The notes: a model not told the origin generated them from the letters alone. Positions 1 through 12,121 are shown, counted from the first letter of the stretch. The stretch: DNA of 64,000 bases from Cephalopachus bancanus (GCA_027257055.1 JAPVLO010000133.1:2852001-2916000); one strand, 5' to 3'. Translations and numbers: made by a program.

Positions 1-665
1 CATCAATTCTCTAGGGATACCAGGGCTCTATTAAGTACAATCTTCCTTCAATGAACCAGAGTCAAGTTAAGTTGACTTCCAAAGAAATAGAACTTGCCAC
101 CGACACTCCCTAGAGAAGACTCCACTGAAGTCAGACAAACTTCATTTCTCTTCCCCCCAATCCTTATATCATTTTGTGGAGGCCAGCTGCTGAGGTAAGA
201 ACCTTCTCACTTAATTTATTTTGTTCACAGCCTTATCTCACAAACAAGCAAAGAGAAACATATTTTTAAGCTTGAATGACTGCACTCTAGGCATACAGAC
301 TATGCATCTATACTGCTGGTGTGCACTGTAGTTGAGAAAATATGCTTTCTCTGTCCCCAGACTTCTGAGCGGGGTAATGTCAACTCCCTCCTCCAGCTGT
401 TCAAGGCAGTTTTCTTCACCAACTGTTTACCATTTTCAACAATGACATACTTTTGCATGTCTGAAATATGTGAAACTTCAAAACAGCCCTTTCATGTTTC
501 TATCCAGGGTGAACATCAAAACACTTCCTCTTCCTGCAAATACTAGAAAGTGAAAGAAACTGATTTCAAAACTACTTTAGCTTGTGCGCATGTCAGTTCA
601 TCTCCATTCTCTTACGTTCACATTTATCGTTCAAGCATGGGGGTGAAGAGTAGCAATCCAGTAAA
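1..665. other. Unannotated sequence, no feature recognised
   Basis: AT-rich single-copy-looking DNA. I see no repeat family, RNA gene, or reading frame with protein-like composition that I can name. Confidence 0.5.
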
Positions 666-678
666 CCATGGGTCTCTT

Positions 679-965
679 TTTTTTTTTTTTTTGAGTTGGA
701 GTCTCACTCTTTCGCCCAGACTGGAGTGCAGTGGCCACTCCCGGTCACCGCAACCTCGACCTGCTGGGCTCTGGCGATCCTTCCGCCTCAGCCTTCCGAG
801 TAGCCGGAACTCCAGGCGCGCACTACCATGCCCGGCTGATTTTTGATTTATTGTAGAGATGAGGTCTCGCTGCCCAGGCGGGTCTCGAACCCACGGGCTC
901 AAGCAATCCACTCACCTCAGCCTCCCAAAGGCGCAGGATTACAGGCTGAGCCACCGAACCCAGCC
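679..965 (-). mobile_element. Alu SINE, lineage-specific type, full length
   Basis: Reads on the minus strand, with the poly-A tail seen as a T-run at 679-692, then GAGTTGGAGTCTCACTC and both arms through to the reversed head GAGCCACCGAACCCAGC. A 13-bp target-site duplication (CCATGGGTCTCTT) flanks it at 666-678 and 966-978, so both ends are intact. Several CpG sites are already mutated. Confidence 0.95.
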
Positions 966-1051
966 CCATGGGTCTCTTAAGATAGATCATCATTAGGGCC
1001 CTCAAAGAATTTCAGCTTTCAGAGAAGCCACTTTTTAAAAATGTTCTAAAT

Positions 1052-1759
1052 CAAAGGTCCTCAACCTTTTTGGCATCAGAGATCAGTTTCATGGAAGACA
1101 ATTTTTCTACGGACCAAGGAGTGAGTGGTTTCAGAATGACTCAGCACTTTGTGCATTTTATTTCACTGTAATATATAATGAAATAATTATGTAACTCATC
1201 ATAAAAAAAGAGGCATGGATGGAAATGCTAAATAAAATAATGGGCAGGCCCACACAGACTAAAATAAGTATCAGATTCTGATCTAAAGCCTGCCACCAGA
1301 TGAAGTTGTACAATTGAAGTACATCAACTCATTTGCCACTCACTGAAAAGGTTTGATATGAGTTTGAAAGCAATTGATTTATTATGGTCTCTGGGCAGTC
1401 AAATCTCACTGCTAATGTTAATCTGTATTTGCCACCACTCCCCAGCACTAGCATCACTGCCTCAGCTCCACCTCTGATCACCAAGCGTCAGATCCTCATA
1501 AGGAGCCACAACCTAGATTCCTTGCATGCACAACTCACAGTAGGGTTTGCACTCCCTATGAGAATCTAATGCAGCCTCTGATCTGACATAAGATGGAGCT
1601 CAGGGAGTAATGTGAACGATGGGGAGCACCTGTAAATAAAAAGGAAGTTTCACTCACTCGCCTGTCGCTCACCTGCTGTGTGGCCCAGTTCCTAAGAAGG
1701 GTTTCAGTCTGTGGCCCAGGCCAGCACCAGTCCATGGCCCGGGAGGTTGGGGACTCCTG
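1052..1759. mobile_element. hAT-type DNA transposon, non-autonomous, complete
   Basis: About 708 bp. The left end CAAAGGTCCTCAACCTTTTTGG and the reverse complement of the right end CAGGAGTCCCCAACCTCCCGGG form imperfect terminal inverted repeats. Near-identical 8-bp flanks (TTCTAAAT at 1044-1051, CTCTAAAT at 1760-1767) fit the hAT 8-bp target duplication. The inside carries the reverse complement of a stretch I recognise from an old mammalian hAT-Tip100-like family (Zaphod/Arthur/MER45 group). The family name is from memory and uncertain. No transposase reading frame remains. Confidence 0.8.
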
Positions 1760-1767
1760 CTCTAAAT

Positions 1768-2950
1768 CAGAGGTCTTCAACAAAATGTGTTTCTATCATA
1801 CATTCTAAATGAATTTTGAAACATTACCCACTTACAGATTTTTAAGTTGACATCTAAAAATGTCATAAACTTAAGTGTTTGTAAAAGATATGTATACTTT
1901 GTATGTGACATATTGTATATCTGCTTATGAAAAATTTTTAACAAACCTTGGTTCTATATTTTGTGTCTTCCAAGGTATAGAAAATACCTGCCATAACCAG
2001 TACCCTAAATGACAAAGCCAGTTTTCACTGTTAAAACAGTTAGCCATTTTCTACATGATAATACATCCCTATGACAACTTTGTCACATTTTAATTTTAAT
2101 CTTCAGGTAACTGGGGAGGGAGATGAAGGGACACAGAAACAGGAAGACTGCTAGATAAACCCATATATTATTTAATGATTATGAATTTCTCCAAATTTCT
2201 ACTTATTTACTCTTTTTTTTTAAGATTTCAAAAGCTCTTACATTCACCTTTCATTGACTCCACAGGCACAATTTTAAACCACGAAATAAAAGAATCTCTT
2301 GTGAGGGCATTAGAAGGCAATTTATTCCAAAAAGGAAGAAGGTTCAACTTTTTTTGTGTTTTACAAGATTTGCATGAAAACTGGTAATAGGATACTAATT
2401 CCACAAATGTGACATGAAAATTGCACCTAGAAATTTAATCATATTTCTAATCAGTCTTCAGGGACATATTGTAAGAGATTATGTTGATAATATACATATG
2501 ATTGCTATGTAGTCCCAAGTATCTATAGTTCAGAATTATTTCCAGATAAACCAGTAATAGAAAGAACAGTTAAACCACTAGTGAGTGCCTCCTGCAAGTC
2601 CATTATTTCTGGGAAGGGAAACAAGACAAACAGAAAAAAAAGTCTCCTACTTTAGAAATGTGCAATCTGGTTGGGGATTAGAATTTATACACCAGAAACA
2701 ATTAGGAAGTCAATCCGGGAACCCAGCAAATTATTAATTCTGGGGGGAATTTGAGTTAAAGAAATAGACCTTGGAATCTATCATATTTGTTTTTCCATTC
2801 TGGCTATAAATCGCTTCCCAGTGACCCCAGCTTCCTTGTCATTAAAATTTGGACAGTGAGGAGGGCAAGGATTAACCAAATCCTGCCTTGTTGCCTGCTT
2901 CTGTGTGATCTGTGAGCTTAAAATGGCTTTTATATTTTTAAAAAACCAGA
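1768..2950. other. Unannotated AT-rich sequence
   Basis: About 1.2 kb with no repeat family or gene that I recognise. Short T-runs and A-runs only. Confidence 0.5.
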
Positions 2951-2951
2951 A

Positions 2952-3168
2952 CAGCCGGGATCCGTGGCTACATTTGTAATCCCACGCTTTGGGAGGCCGA
3001 GGTGAGTGGATTGCTTGAGCCCGCGGGTTCGAGGCCCACCTGGGCAACTTGGCGAGAACTCATCTCTACAATAAATCAAAAAATTAGCCAGGCGTGGTAG
3101 CGCACACCTGTAGTTCCAGCTACTTGGAAGGCTGAGCAGAAGGATCACCGGAGCCCAACAGGTCAAGG
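2952..3168 (+). mobile_element. Alu SINE, lineage-specific type, 3' truncated
   Basis: Starts with a diverged head (AGCCGGGATCCGTGGCTACA) and keeps the linker CTACAATAAATCAAAAAATTAG and the right-arm start. It stops at about 3168 within the right arm, with no 3' end and no A tail. Reverse transcription starts at the tail, so the missing tail points to a later deletion. Confidence 0.9.
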
Positions 3169-3239
3169 GTGTATTGTTGCTGTATTATGTACTCCATGAC
3201 ATTTGAGTGGATGGTGACTCAATTCTTCAAGCTCTGTCC

Positions 3240-3548
3240 CATCTCAGGACTCTTACATTGTGTCCCATCTACTGAGTACACTCTGCTAATCCCATGCCTC
3301 TCCTTCCCACCCACTAAGTCTTCACTTAAAATGCCACTTCCTCAGTCACTCCATTCTCACACCTTCTTCCCTGCATAGCAAATGTATAACTATATACTTA
3401 TGTGGCAACCTGCCTATGATGATTAGTCTTCCCCTTCAGACTCTAAACTCCAAGAGAAGAGTGACACGATCTGTCTTTGTCATCATCATATGCCCAGCTC
3501 CGAGAAGACTGAAAGATGACGATGAATATCTGTTAAATGAATGCCTGT
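3240..3548 (+). repeat. L2-like old LINE 3' end
   Basis: Pyrimidine-rich text about protein-like and UTR positions typical of L2 3' ends: CTTCACTTAAAATGCCACTTCC, then GACTCTAAACTCCAAGAGAAG, then TCTGTTAAATGAATG. The order matches the L2 3' region (cell of 'cttcct', 'actctaagctcca', 'taaatgaatg'). Strongly diverged, boundaries approximate. Confidence 0.65.
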
Positions 3549-3737
3549 AATCCTGGAGGTTGCCATTAAAGCACAACAGGCAACTTGTCCTCAAACATCA
3601 AGAAGTACAGCTGAACAGACTATCAACAAAAGAAACCTCAGCCCTTTCACCCTTCCTTTTAACGTTGAGTCAGAAAATACAATGTTCATTAAGTTGTAAG
3701 TGAGCTTTTAAAATTGTCAGCATCAAAAATATTTTTG

Positions 3738-4025
3738 GGCCGGGCTCGGTGGCTCAGCCTGTAATCCCAGTGCTTTGTGAGGCCAAGGTGAGTGGATTGC
3801 CTGAAACCACGGGTTCGAGACCTGCCTGGGCAACTTGGTGAGACCGCATCTCTACAATAAATCAAAAATTAGCCGGGCATGGTAGCACACATCTGTACTT
3901 CCAGCTACTTGGAAGGCTGAGGCGGAAGGATCGCCAGAGCCCAACAGGTCGAGGCTGCAGTGGCCGGGAGCAGCCATTGCACTCCAGTCTGGGCAACAGA
4001 GTGAGACTCCAACTCAAAAAAAAAA
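3738..4025 (+). mobile_element. Alu SINE, lineage-specific type, full length
   Basis: Head GGCCGGGCTCGGTGGCTCAG, linker CTACAATAAATCAAAAATTAG, right arm to GAGTGAGACTCCAACTC and an A tail. Flanks of the form AATATTTTTG and AATTTTTTTG may be a degenerate target duplication. Confidence 0.95.
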
Positions 4026-4404
4026 TTTTTTTGAGGACCTACTATATTAAAGATACTGTTTGAAGCACTAGGAGAAATAAAATTTGTGTTTGCTAAAGTG
4101 CTGACTCTCAGCAGCTCACAAGACAGACACAAAATTCTAATACAAGGCAAACTTTAAAACTAATGTGTCAAGAAAACCCAAAGTGTTATAGGATTAAAAG
4201 AGGAGAAGAATGGTCATCTTTGCAGAAAAGGTATGGCATATCTTCTTGCGGGAGATGAGATTTCATCTGACTCAAACCATGGTTGAACCTTCAAAAGACA
4301 ACTAGCAACAGAATGTTTACAGCCCAGCTTGAGAAAAGACACAGCTGGGAAAGCACAGAATGTGTTCAATAAGCAGCCATCTTAGTAAACTAAGATGTTA
4401 AAAT
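4026..4404. other. Unannotated sequence
   Basis: About 380 bp between an Alu and a MIR. I see nothing recognisable. Confidence 0.45.
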
Positions 4405-4650
4405 GGTGGTTAAAAACATGGTCTCTAGAACAAAACAATTTGACTACAAATCCTAGGTCCACCACTTACTAGCTCTGAGCTGTTGAGTAAATTACTCTTT
4501 CTCTCTAAACCTCAGTTTCCTCACCAGCAAAATGAGAATAATAATATTCCCCACCTCAAAGCATTCTTGAGAGGGTCAAATAAGATAAAACATATGAAAG
4601 AGTGACAAGTTTATCCCATGGTAAACACTCAATAAATGTTAGCTCTCATT
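4405..4650 (+). repeat. MIR SINE, nearly full length
   Basis: Shows the MIR order: GTTAAAAACATGGTCTCTAGA, CCACTTACTAGCTCTGAGC, AAACCTCAGTTTCCTCA, AAAATGAGAATAATAATA, ending AACACTCAATAAATGTTAG. MIR is an ancient tRNA-derived SINE. Part of this copy (4441-4595) recurs about 600 bp downstream. Confidence 0.9.
4441..4595 (+). repeat. Left copy of a local direct duplication
   Basis: 155 bp inside the MIR, matched by 5047-5200 in the same orientation. By eye there are about nine substitutions and one 1-base indel, so roughly 94% identity. Two unrelated MIR insertions would differ by far more, so this is a local duplication. Confidence 0.9.
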
Positions 4651-5046
4651 GTTTTATTATCTTTCCTTGGTAACTGTAGATGTGAGAAATGGTATCCTGT
4701 TTTCTTCTTTCTGCTTTTCTTACACTATTCTGAACTGAACTATTCCCTGGTAGCAAATTAAACATTTCTAAACTGCATGAGCACTTTACAGCTTCTGGGG
4801 TGCCATTGTGTACACAGAAGCAATACCTAATTGAATAGTAGCCTAATAGCCTCAGAAAGCTGATGCAATTTAAAAAGAAAAAAAAACAATTGAGTTAAAA
4901 ATAGGAACAGTTCAAAGAGTGGGAGAATGAGTTTCTATGTGCTTCTATGCCTGGACATTTTTCCTCAATACCATTTTTTAAAAAGCAAAATTTAGGAAAT
5001 AAAACTAAATAAATATATTAGTCTATTTATTTATAAAATTTGTATT
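4651..5046. other. Unannotated AT-rich spacer between the duplicated blocks
   Basis: No repeat recognised. It holds short A-rich runs near 4872-4886. Confidence 0.45.
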
Positions 5047-5200
5047 TGAGTACAAATCATAGGTCCACCATGTACTAGCTCTGAGCCATTGAGTAAATTA
5101 CTCTTTCTCTCTAAACCTCAGTTTCCTCACCAGCAAATGAGAATAATAATATTCTCCACCTCAAAGCATTCTTGGGAGGGTCAAATAAGGTAAAACATAT
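5047..5200 (+). repeat. Right copy of the local MIR duplication
   Basis: Begins TGAGTACAAATCATAGGTCC and ends at TAAAACATAT, ending at the same base as the left copy's homologous stretch. Flanking sequence on both sides does not match, so only the inner part of a MIR was copied. Confidence 0.9.
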
Positions 5201-6011
5201 CCTGATTGCTCATTGGTTCAACAAAATTGGAGTCAATTACTGTGAAAAGGTCCCTATCTCTAGGCAGAATCATTGATGAGAATAAAAAGGACCTACATTA
5301 AAATAAATACATAAAGTCAAAGAATTAATGTTTCTCCATGGTAAAATGTGGGTTCTGTTTTTTGACATTCTTTTCCATGTACAGATTGAAGTTTTGCAAA
5401 ACAGAACAATAAAATGATGGCTTTTGTCTTAGGTTCTTAAACAACTACATTCTTGGAATAAGGCAGGTGCTATCTATATTATGCAATGAGACTTGGGAAG
5501 GTGTCCACCTGACATAGGTAAAGGATCTGATTTCACCATTAGATCCCTGACAAAATTAGCATTTCTTTTGAGGAGTGAAGCAACATCTAAAAATAGCTTG
5601 ACTGGTCAACTGTTTTATATGAGTTGGGTATAGCCTTGACTAGAAGCTGAGGGACTTGCTGTAGGGTTTAGCCAACCATCATTAATATAAATCTTTGCCT
5701 GGCAGCCTCCTGAGGAACACGTACTTTTCTGAAAGAAAGCAGAGAATTCTGGATGAAGAGTTACATATCTAAGCCCATCTCTGTATTGGTCTCTCTAGTG
5801 ATGCTAGATGTTAGCCACAGAATGTCATATTCATGTGAGGGTCCAGGTCAATTCCCAACACAGTCAATCTCCAGTAACTATAAAAAGAAGAATGAGGTCA
5901 GGGCATGAGGTCAAGTTTTCAGGTTCATGGTCACTTCAGGTAGTCAGAACCTCTCAGTGGTACCCAGTAAGACTTTATGCTAAGAAGAAAATGTTCTATA
6001 TCCCCAATGAC
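5201..6011. other. Unannotated sequence
   Basis: About 800 bp of ordinary AT-rich DNA. I see no gene or named repeat. Confidence 0.45.
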
Positions 6012-6165
6012 CTCTAGCCTCCAGTGCCATGTAGCTGTTGGGCCCTTGAAATGTGGCCAATGAGATGGAGGAACTGATTTTGTATTTCCTTTAATTTTAA
6101 TAAAATTAAATAGACATATGTGGCTAGTGGCCACTTATTGGGCAGTGTAGCTGCATCTCTGGTCC
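6012..6165. mobile_element. Old DNA-transposon fragment (hAT-like)
   Basis: CCATGTAGCTGTTGGGCCCTT, GAAATGTGGCCAATGAGATGG and CATATGTGGCTAGTGGCCAC form the pattern of an old mammalian non-autonomous hAT family with a TGTGGCTAGTGGC end. The exact family name is not certain and I saw no target duplication. Confidence 0.5.
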
Positions 6166-7134
6166 TGCCATCTTGTCTATTTGTCCTTTCCTGGGCATAT
6201 TCTTCAACACTCTATAGGTAGTCGGCCCCAGCTTCATGTTTGGGTCAAGATTGAAAATATATTCACCAACTTCTTTTCAGGCTTTTGTTTTCTTTTTCTA
6301 ACTTACTGACCTGTCCTGTCCAGGTGACCCATGCTGCAGGCTCCTGTCCCTAGAGTCCAGCATCAGAAACTGCTCTCTTCACCCTCACTTGTTTTTGAGT
6401 ATGGGCTGATCCTGGCACTTTTTTTGGTACACAGTCCCTCAGAAACCACTAGTCAACAATCTCATGTCTTCAGTGTGATCCTACCGGCAAATTCTCAGCC
6501 ATCTTCTGGTTGCTGCTGAGCATGCTGCTTTCTCCCTCTGGATAGTAGCACTTTAAGGATGAATATTGCACCCATAGAAAATGACAATTTCCAGAAACCT
6601 TGCTCTAAAATCTTACACCTTGTGGTTTAATATAATGGAAGTAGCCAAGCCTGCCAAATAAAGATAGTTCAGCTCCAGCTCTAATTCTCTGATTCCCAGA
6701 TTCTATTTTAGGTGTCTGTTTTCATCTTATACTTTAAGATTACTCTGCCTATTTGATTATTCACCTATAGTCTGCTTTCTACATCACAGAGCAGAGAAAA
6801 AATATTTTAGAAATCAAATTTAATATTTCTAAAGATCAGTTATCCAGGTGTGAAAGTAGGCAAACTTTATTCCATCAAAAATCTGCTTTGAATATTTCTG
6901 CCCTAATAACAACACACAGCTTTATTCTGAAATCAAAAACTTGAAGAGCCTATATTTTTCCCACAAATTTCCATACAATGCTATTATGCAAAGAAATGGT
7001 TTTTTTAAAAAAATAACAGCATCCATGTAAATAAATCAAGTGTATTTCTACAATTGTAAACAGTGACGTTGTAAAGAGCTTCTGAACTTCTGTGATCTTA
7101 TCACCTCATTTTAACCACCCTTTCCATGTTTTTC
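6166..7134. other. Unannotated sequence
   Basis: Nearly 1 kb with no recognised repeat or gene. The short open frame near 6331-6519 has no family resemblance. Confidence 0.45.
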
Positions 7135-7146
7135 AAACACAGGGAG

Positions 7147-7430
7147 GCTAGGCTCCGTGGCTCAGCCTGTAATCCCAGCACTTTGAGAGGCCTAGACGAG
7201 TGGATTGCCTGAGCCAGCGGGTTTGATACCCACCCGGGCAACTTGGCGAGACCTCATCTCTACAATAAATAAAAAATTAGCTGGGCGTGATAGCACACAC
7301 CCATAGTTCTGGTTACTTGGAAGCCTGAGGCGGAAGGCTTGCAGAGTCCAGCAGGTCGAGGCTGCGGTGGCCAGGAGCATGCCACTGCACTCCAGTCTGG
7401 GCGACAGAGTGAGAAAAAAAAAAAAAAAAA
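7147..7430 (+). mobile_element. Alu SINE, lineage-specific type, full length
   Basis: GGCTCCGTGGCTCAGCCTG head, TCTACAATAAATAAAAAATTAG linker, right arm to GGGCGACAGAGTGAG and an A tail of about 18. The tail begins directly after GAG, so the usual ACTCCAACTC end is missing. Flanks AAACACAG at 7135-7142 and 7429-7436 are the target duplication. Confidence 0.95.
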
Positions 7431-7570
7431 ACACAGAGAAAAAATTTTACAAAATTTTCCAGTAAATTCCCTGTATTCTAAGTTAATTCAAATTATGTTT
7501 CTGCCACTTGAATCCACAGTGTCAATTAATGCAATATATGCACACATTTTTTTTAAAAATCCACTCCTAG

Positions 7571-7735
7571 AGCCAGGTGGGGTGGCACATGCCTGTAATC
7601 CCAGCTGTCTAGGAGGCTGAGAGGGAGATTCTCTTGAACCCAGGAGTTCCAGGCTGTAACATGCCATGATTGCACCTGTGAATAGACACTGCACTACAGT
7701 GTGGGCAGCATAGTGAGACCCTGTCTGTAAAAAAA
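7571..7735 (+). mobile_element. 7SL-derived free monomer, FLAM-A-like
   Basis: One arm only: GCCAGGTGGGGTGGCACATG, CAGCTGTCTAGGAGGCTGAG, then TTGCACCTGTGAATAGACACTGCACTACAG and GCAGCATAGTGAGACCCTGT. The CCTGTGAATAGNCACTGCACT stretch is a 7SL RNA feature kept in the oldest free left monomers and lost in dimeric Alus. A short A-rich tail follows. This is older than the dimeric Alus around it. Confidence 0.8.
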
Positions 7736-10700
7736 CAAACAGCAACACCAAAAATTCTCCTCCGAATAAATACAGCATTGTGGGTGAGGTTTCAAAGAAT
7801 TTCAAAATAAAAGACCCCATAGTAACTATTCTCAAACAGATGTCACAGATATATGAAGGTTATGAGAAACATGATGTCTGAAATACAACTAAGCAATGAA
7901 AAGAAATGTCCTTTTGAACTCTCTGAAATTTAAATTTTTAACATGCAAATTTTTGTTATTTATATCTAAAAATAATAAATAATAGAAGTATTAAAGCATG
8001 AATAGTACAATCCCATTTTATTAAATTATGATTATCTAGTAATTATCTATCTATCCCTCTTTATATAGTCATAGAGAATTACCTGTAATATTTACCTAAT
8101 GTCAACAACAGTCTTTTTTCTAAGGGCTACAGTATTACATAGTGTTGTACTTTTTCCCTTCATAGTCTTATGAATTAAAATTTCCTGCTGGAATCAGTTG
8201 AAATCCCTTACCTCATACATATCAAACCTATGCGAAACAGCAGGCAAAGCCAGCCCAAAGAGAGATAATGTTGCTGTTCCAACAGGAATGCGAAAGTTTA
8301 AAAGTTTTGAAAATCACTACTTTATTCTAAAACAAATCTTCAACTTATTTCATAGTATGTGAAGCTCTACTGGATGTATATATATTCATTATTTCCGTAT
8401 GCCATTCCTAGCCTTGGAACTTTGGGTTATGGTCTTTCTTAATCCCCCTTTATACTTTCTGGTTGGTATCTACCTTTCAAGACTTCTTTGACCATCTCAG
8501 GACTCAAGGTCCTCACTTCTCAGATTCTGTGGTCCTTACTTGCATACCAGCTAAACAATTTAGCCCAGGAGCATATGATATGGGATTCTATTAATTAGAA
8601 TTAATACAATCAGCAGTGATTCCATAATAGAATCAATAGATTCTGTGATTCAGTCTTGAATTCCAAATTAAACTGTCTCCTTTTTGAAATCAAGAACCAA
8701 TTCTTAAACCCATGTGTATGGCAACCTCTCTCCATAATCTTTACATCTTCTACCCTTGTTCAATGGGGTTCTGGACAGTTTTTCAAACAGAGTGTTTTGA
8801 AATTTGAATTTCTAGTGTTTTAGTTTCCTTGGTGCTTCTGGATTGAAATTTTCATTTGAATTCAGCCAACCAGTTCCATTCTTATCTAACCAAGCAAGGT
8901 CCATGATAAGATCATACAGACTTTCTGTGTCACTATTTCTCCATCTCTGTAGCAAACCTTATTCCAAAACTCTCCATGATAATTTGTAAGAGGGTCAATG
9001 TCTACTCAATACTAACCTCCCTAAAATATTATCCCAAACATCCCCATGGAAAAATGTTTGTGGAAGAATCTTTGCTATGACTCTGGCCAAGAATCCACCT
9101 AGTCAGGTCAACTAGTCATTTCCAAAGCTCAGTAAAACCCTCTGACAAAATATGGCACTGTCACAAATTGCAAATTGGCATGAAAAATAATACGCAAAGA
9201 TTGCCAAGGCTGGCAGCCTGCCTGCCCTGCCCAATCACTTAAGAGAGTAGCACCAACTAATTGCAAATGTTTCAACATATGTGATACACACTCATTCTTT
9301 TATGTTTAATACACAAAAGAATCTTCTTGAAACACAAACCACCCAGCCAAAACATATCGTATTACCAGATTGAAGGTAAGAGGCAAATAGATTCCTAAAA
9401 CATATTTAAGAGTCTTAGGAATAGGACCCTTAGATGTAATAGTGGCAAGACCAGAGCAATGTCTCCTGGTCCTGCAGACTCTCTGCTAAACCTGATGTTC
9501 CTTCAGTAGCTCTGGTTATTGTGATTTACCCACAAATAATTATATTAAGTTATACTAAGAGAATCTAGTTACTCTCTAAGAATTCTGTGTTATAGCAAAG
9601 GCCCAGTTCAAGATCCCTAATGAATTTTTTGTTTGTAGCAGAAACACAAGATTTCAAGTGCACCTTCTATCCTCAGGCAAAGCACTTATGCCTTATTTGG
9701 ACACCACAGGCAGATCTGGGCACCTATCAGTGGATTCTTTTTGCAAAGGCACCAATAAACAGAAGAGGTATGCATCTCTTTATATTTTAAAAACACAAAA
9801 GAAAGAACTATAAGAAGTCCAGATGTAGTATTTCATGTTACCAGATACTGCAGAAACAGAATGATTTTAGAGAAAGTTTCCAAAATTACAGATACTTCCC
9901 AAAAAAAAGGCTATAAAAACATTGTATAGGTCAACTTTTCAGACTTTGAATACTACTGACAGCTAGGATATATAAAAGCAATCAAATGCAAAATGACAAC
10001 TTTTTTTTTCACTATAAAGAGGCCCTAAGTCAAAATTCTTTTTTACATAGAAAGAGATATAGATAGTCCTGATTACCTAAGCAATTCCTATATGGTCAGT
10101 TTAAGGAGACTAAAATGAGACAAATATTTTAAGATACATGGTGCAAAGAAAATAAGCCAGTGAATAATGAGAAAAGACCACTGAGATAGACAATAGTTTG
10201 AAAGAGGCTGCCTTGACCACACACGAATTGTTAAATGAACTAGAAGTAAAAATGGTAGATACACATAGCTTCAAACCTATGAGACTCTAATAGACTCTAT
10301 TCAGATCTTCTAGACTCTATTCTGACCCCAATAGATCTTGCCCAGAATCAATGGTTAGGGCTCTGATAAATCACAAATGCCTTTTGAACAAGTCCTCTGA
10401 ACCCATCATGCCAATAATATTTCCATGTCACTTTATCCTTCTGTGATAGCCTTTACTATTTTGTCTTGTGTTTGATCCCTGTGTGCTTGTCTCTTTATGA
10501 ATATTTGGCCAATGAGATCTTGACCTCTTACAAGTCATCTCATTCATCTTTCATCCCCTCAATGAAACCTAAAGTAAAAACATATAATGAGAATATGAAT
10601 GCATATTTGTTAAATCAGGAAAAACAATTTTTTTCTGTCAAGTAAAGAAGGAAAACTAACCTATTCTGAGCTTCTACTGTGATTGGGGAACAATGTTATT

Positions 10701-10765
10701 GTTGTTTGGTGCTTGGTGCTTCCATAGTATCTTTTAGTTTTTGCAGTCAAGAAGGTTCCAAGAAT
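7736..10765. other. Long unannotated AT-rich stretch
   Basis: About 3 kb with no gene, RNA or repeat family that I can support on either strand. A/T homopolymer runs are present (9901-9908, 10003-10010). No long open frame exists. Confidence 0.5.
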
Positions 10766-10975
10766 GGAGGTTAAGATCACAGGCTTTGCAGTCTGATTGT
10801 CTAGCAACAAGCCCAGACTTCACTTCCTAACTTCCTAAGATGGAACAAGTTGTTTAATTTCACCATGCCTCAGTTTGATCACATATAAAATTAGGATGAT
10901 AATAGTATCTCCCTCACTGATGTGTTATGAATACCCATTGAGCTAACACCTGTAAAGTACATAGAACAGCATCCA
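10766..10975 (+). repeat. MIR SINE
   Basis: GGTTAAGATCACAGGCTTTGCAGTCTGA, CACTTCCTAAC, CATGCCTCAGTTTGATCACAT, AAATTAGGATGATAATAGTAT, CTGTAAAGTACATAGAACAGC follow the MIR consensus order. Confidence 0.85.
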
Positions 10976-11344
10976 AAAAATTAGCTTACTCACTAATGGT
11001 TTGGGAGAATTGAGAGACTCAGGTAATTAAATTTCCTGTCCAAGAGCACACAAATAATCGTGCTCTGACTGCACGTCATTTAGTAGAAGCTTGAACACCA
11101 CTTCCTATCTGCCCATTGTTGCACAAGAGTTCCTTGACCTGGAGCATGAAAGAATTACTTACTTCCTCCACCTTGAAAGGAATTCCCAGAGATGAAGAGG
11201 GATACATGCCCTTTTGGTTCAATGTCTGCTCCCTCTTCCAGAAAAGGGGAGTGCAGCATCCTTCACTAGGGAAGTGTAAACCTCAATTCTAGCATTAAGT
11301 GTTGGGTAGCACAATTCTTAACTCCCCTGCAACTCAGTCTCTCC

Positions 11345-11625
11345 AACTGTCAAATGGGAGTAATTGTGACAATAATGATAGCAAACTTGGGTGCTTAGAC
11401 TCCGTTAGGCACTGACCTTGCTTCACTTAAAATTAACATAATCATATGCCTCAGGTATATTATTATCCACACTTTACATGTAGATAAGGCAAATGAGGCA
11501 TGGAAAGGTCATGTAACTTGCCCAAGGCACAAGGCTAATAAATGAGAGGATTCAAATTCAGACACTGATTCCAGAGCTCAAAGGCCAACTGCACAATGCC
11601 TGTCAATATAGTTGACATTCTATAA
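11345..11625 (-). repeat. MIR SINE, antisense
   Basis: ATTATTATCCACACTTTACATG, GGCAAATGAGGCATGGAAAGG, TAACTTGCCCAAGGCACAAGG, GATTCAAATTCAGACACTGATT are MIR read from its 3' side. The left part is more diverged. Confidence 0.8.
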
Positions 11626-11729
11626 ATGCAAGGGCTCTGTACGCACTCTGTAAAGTCACAATAGGTTTGCAGATTGGCTGAAAATTTAGAAGTCAGGGTG
11701 GGAATCTATCATATACCCGTGGGCAAGAC

Positions 11730-12110
11730 AGCCTCCCGTCTGTACTTAAGCAGATTCCTAAGCATAACTTTCACACTCCTCGTGGATTGGCCCAAGCTTA
11801 TCTCTCCAGCATCATTTCTTATCATCTCTATCCCCACCCTTAGAAACACCCTCTCCCAACACCAAGACCATAAAACTTTACCCCACCCACATGAGCTTCT
11901 CCATACTATAATTGTGTCATGGTCTCATCCTCTCTCTAGTCTAGATCTCACTGTTCTTTCTGCTTAGAGCAATCACCTTAGCTCCATGTCACCTGGTTCA
12001 CTATTGCTTTAAATGCCCTGGAAGAAATTTAGTTTCTCTGGGGAGTTATTTGTGATTCCTCTTCTACTTTCCATCCCCAAAAGGTAAGTATCACTGTTTT
12101 GTGCCCTGGT
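11730..12110 (+). repeat. L2-like LINE, left part, split by an Alu
   Basis: Diverged end of L2: CTCCAGCATCATTTCTTATC near 11804-11825, then CCCTGGAAGAAATTTAG and a pyrimidine-rich UTR-like stretch. It continues after the Alu at 12413. The open frame at 11674-11967 lies in this repeat and is not a gene. Confidence 0.55.
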
Positions 12111-12121
12111 TCCCTGAGATT

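Noticed and set aside
550..1005. Open reading frames across the first Alu and similar frames in each later Alu, some reading [18 protein letters not shown] peptides
   Set aside because: These are the familiar antisense Alu frames. They recur wherever the same SINE lies, so they are not genes.
11674..11967. 97-codon open frame that looks protein-like
   Set aside because: Lies in an L2-like LINE remnant and has no start or splice context that marks an exon.
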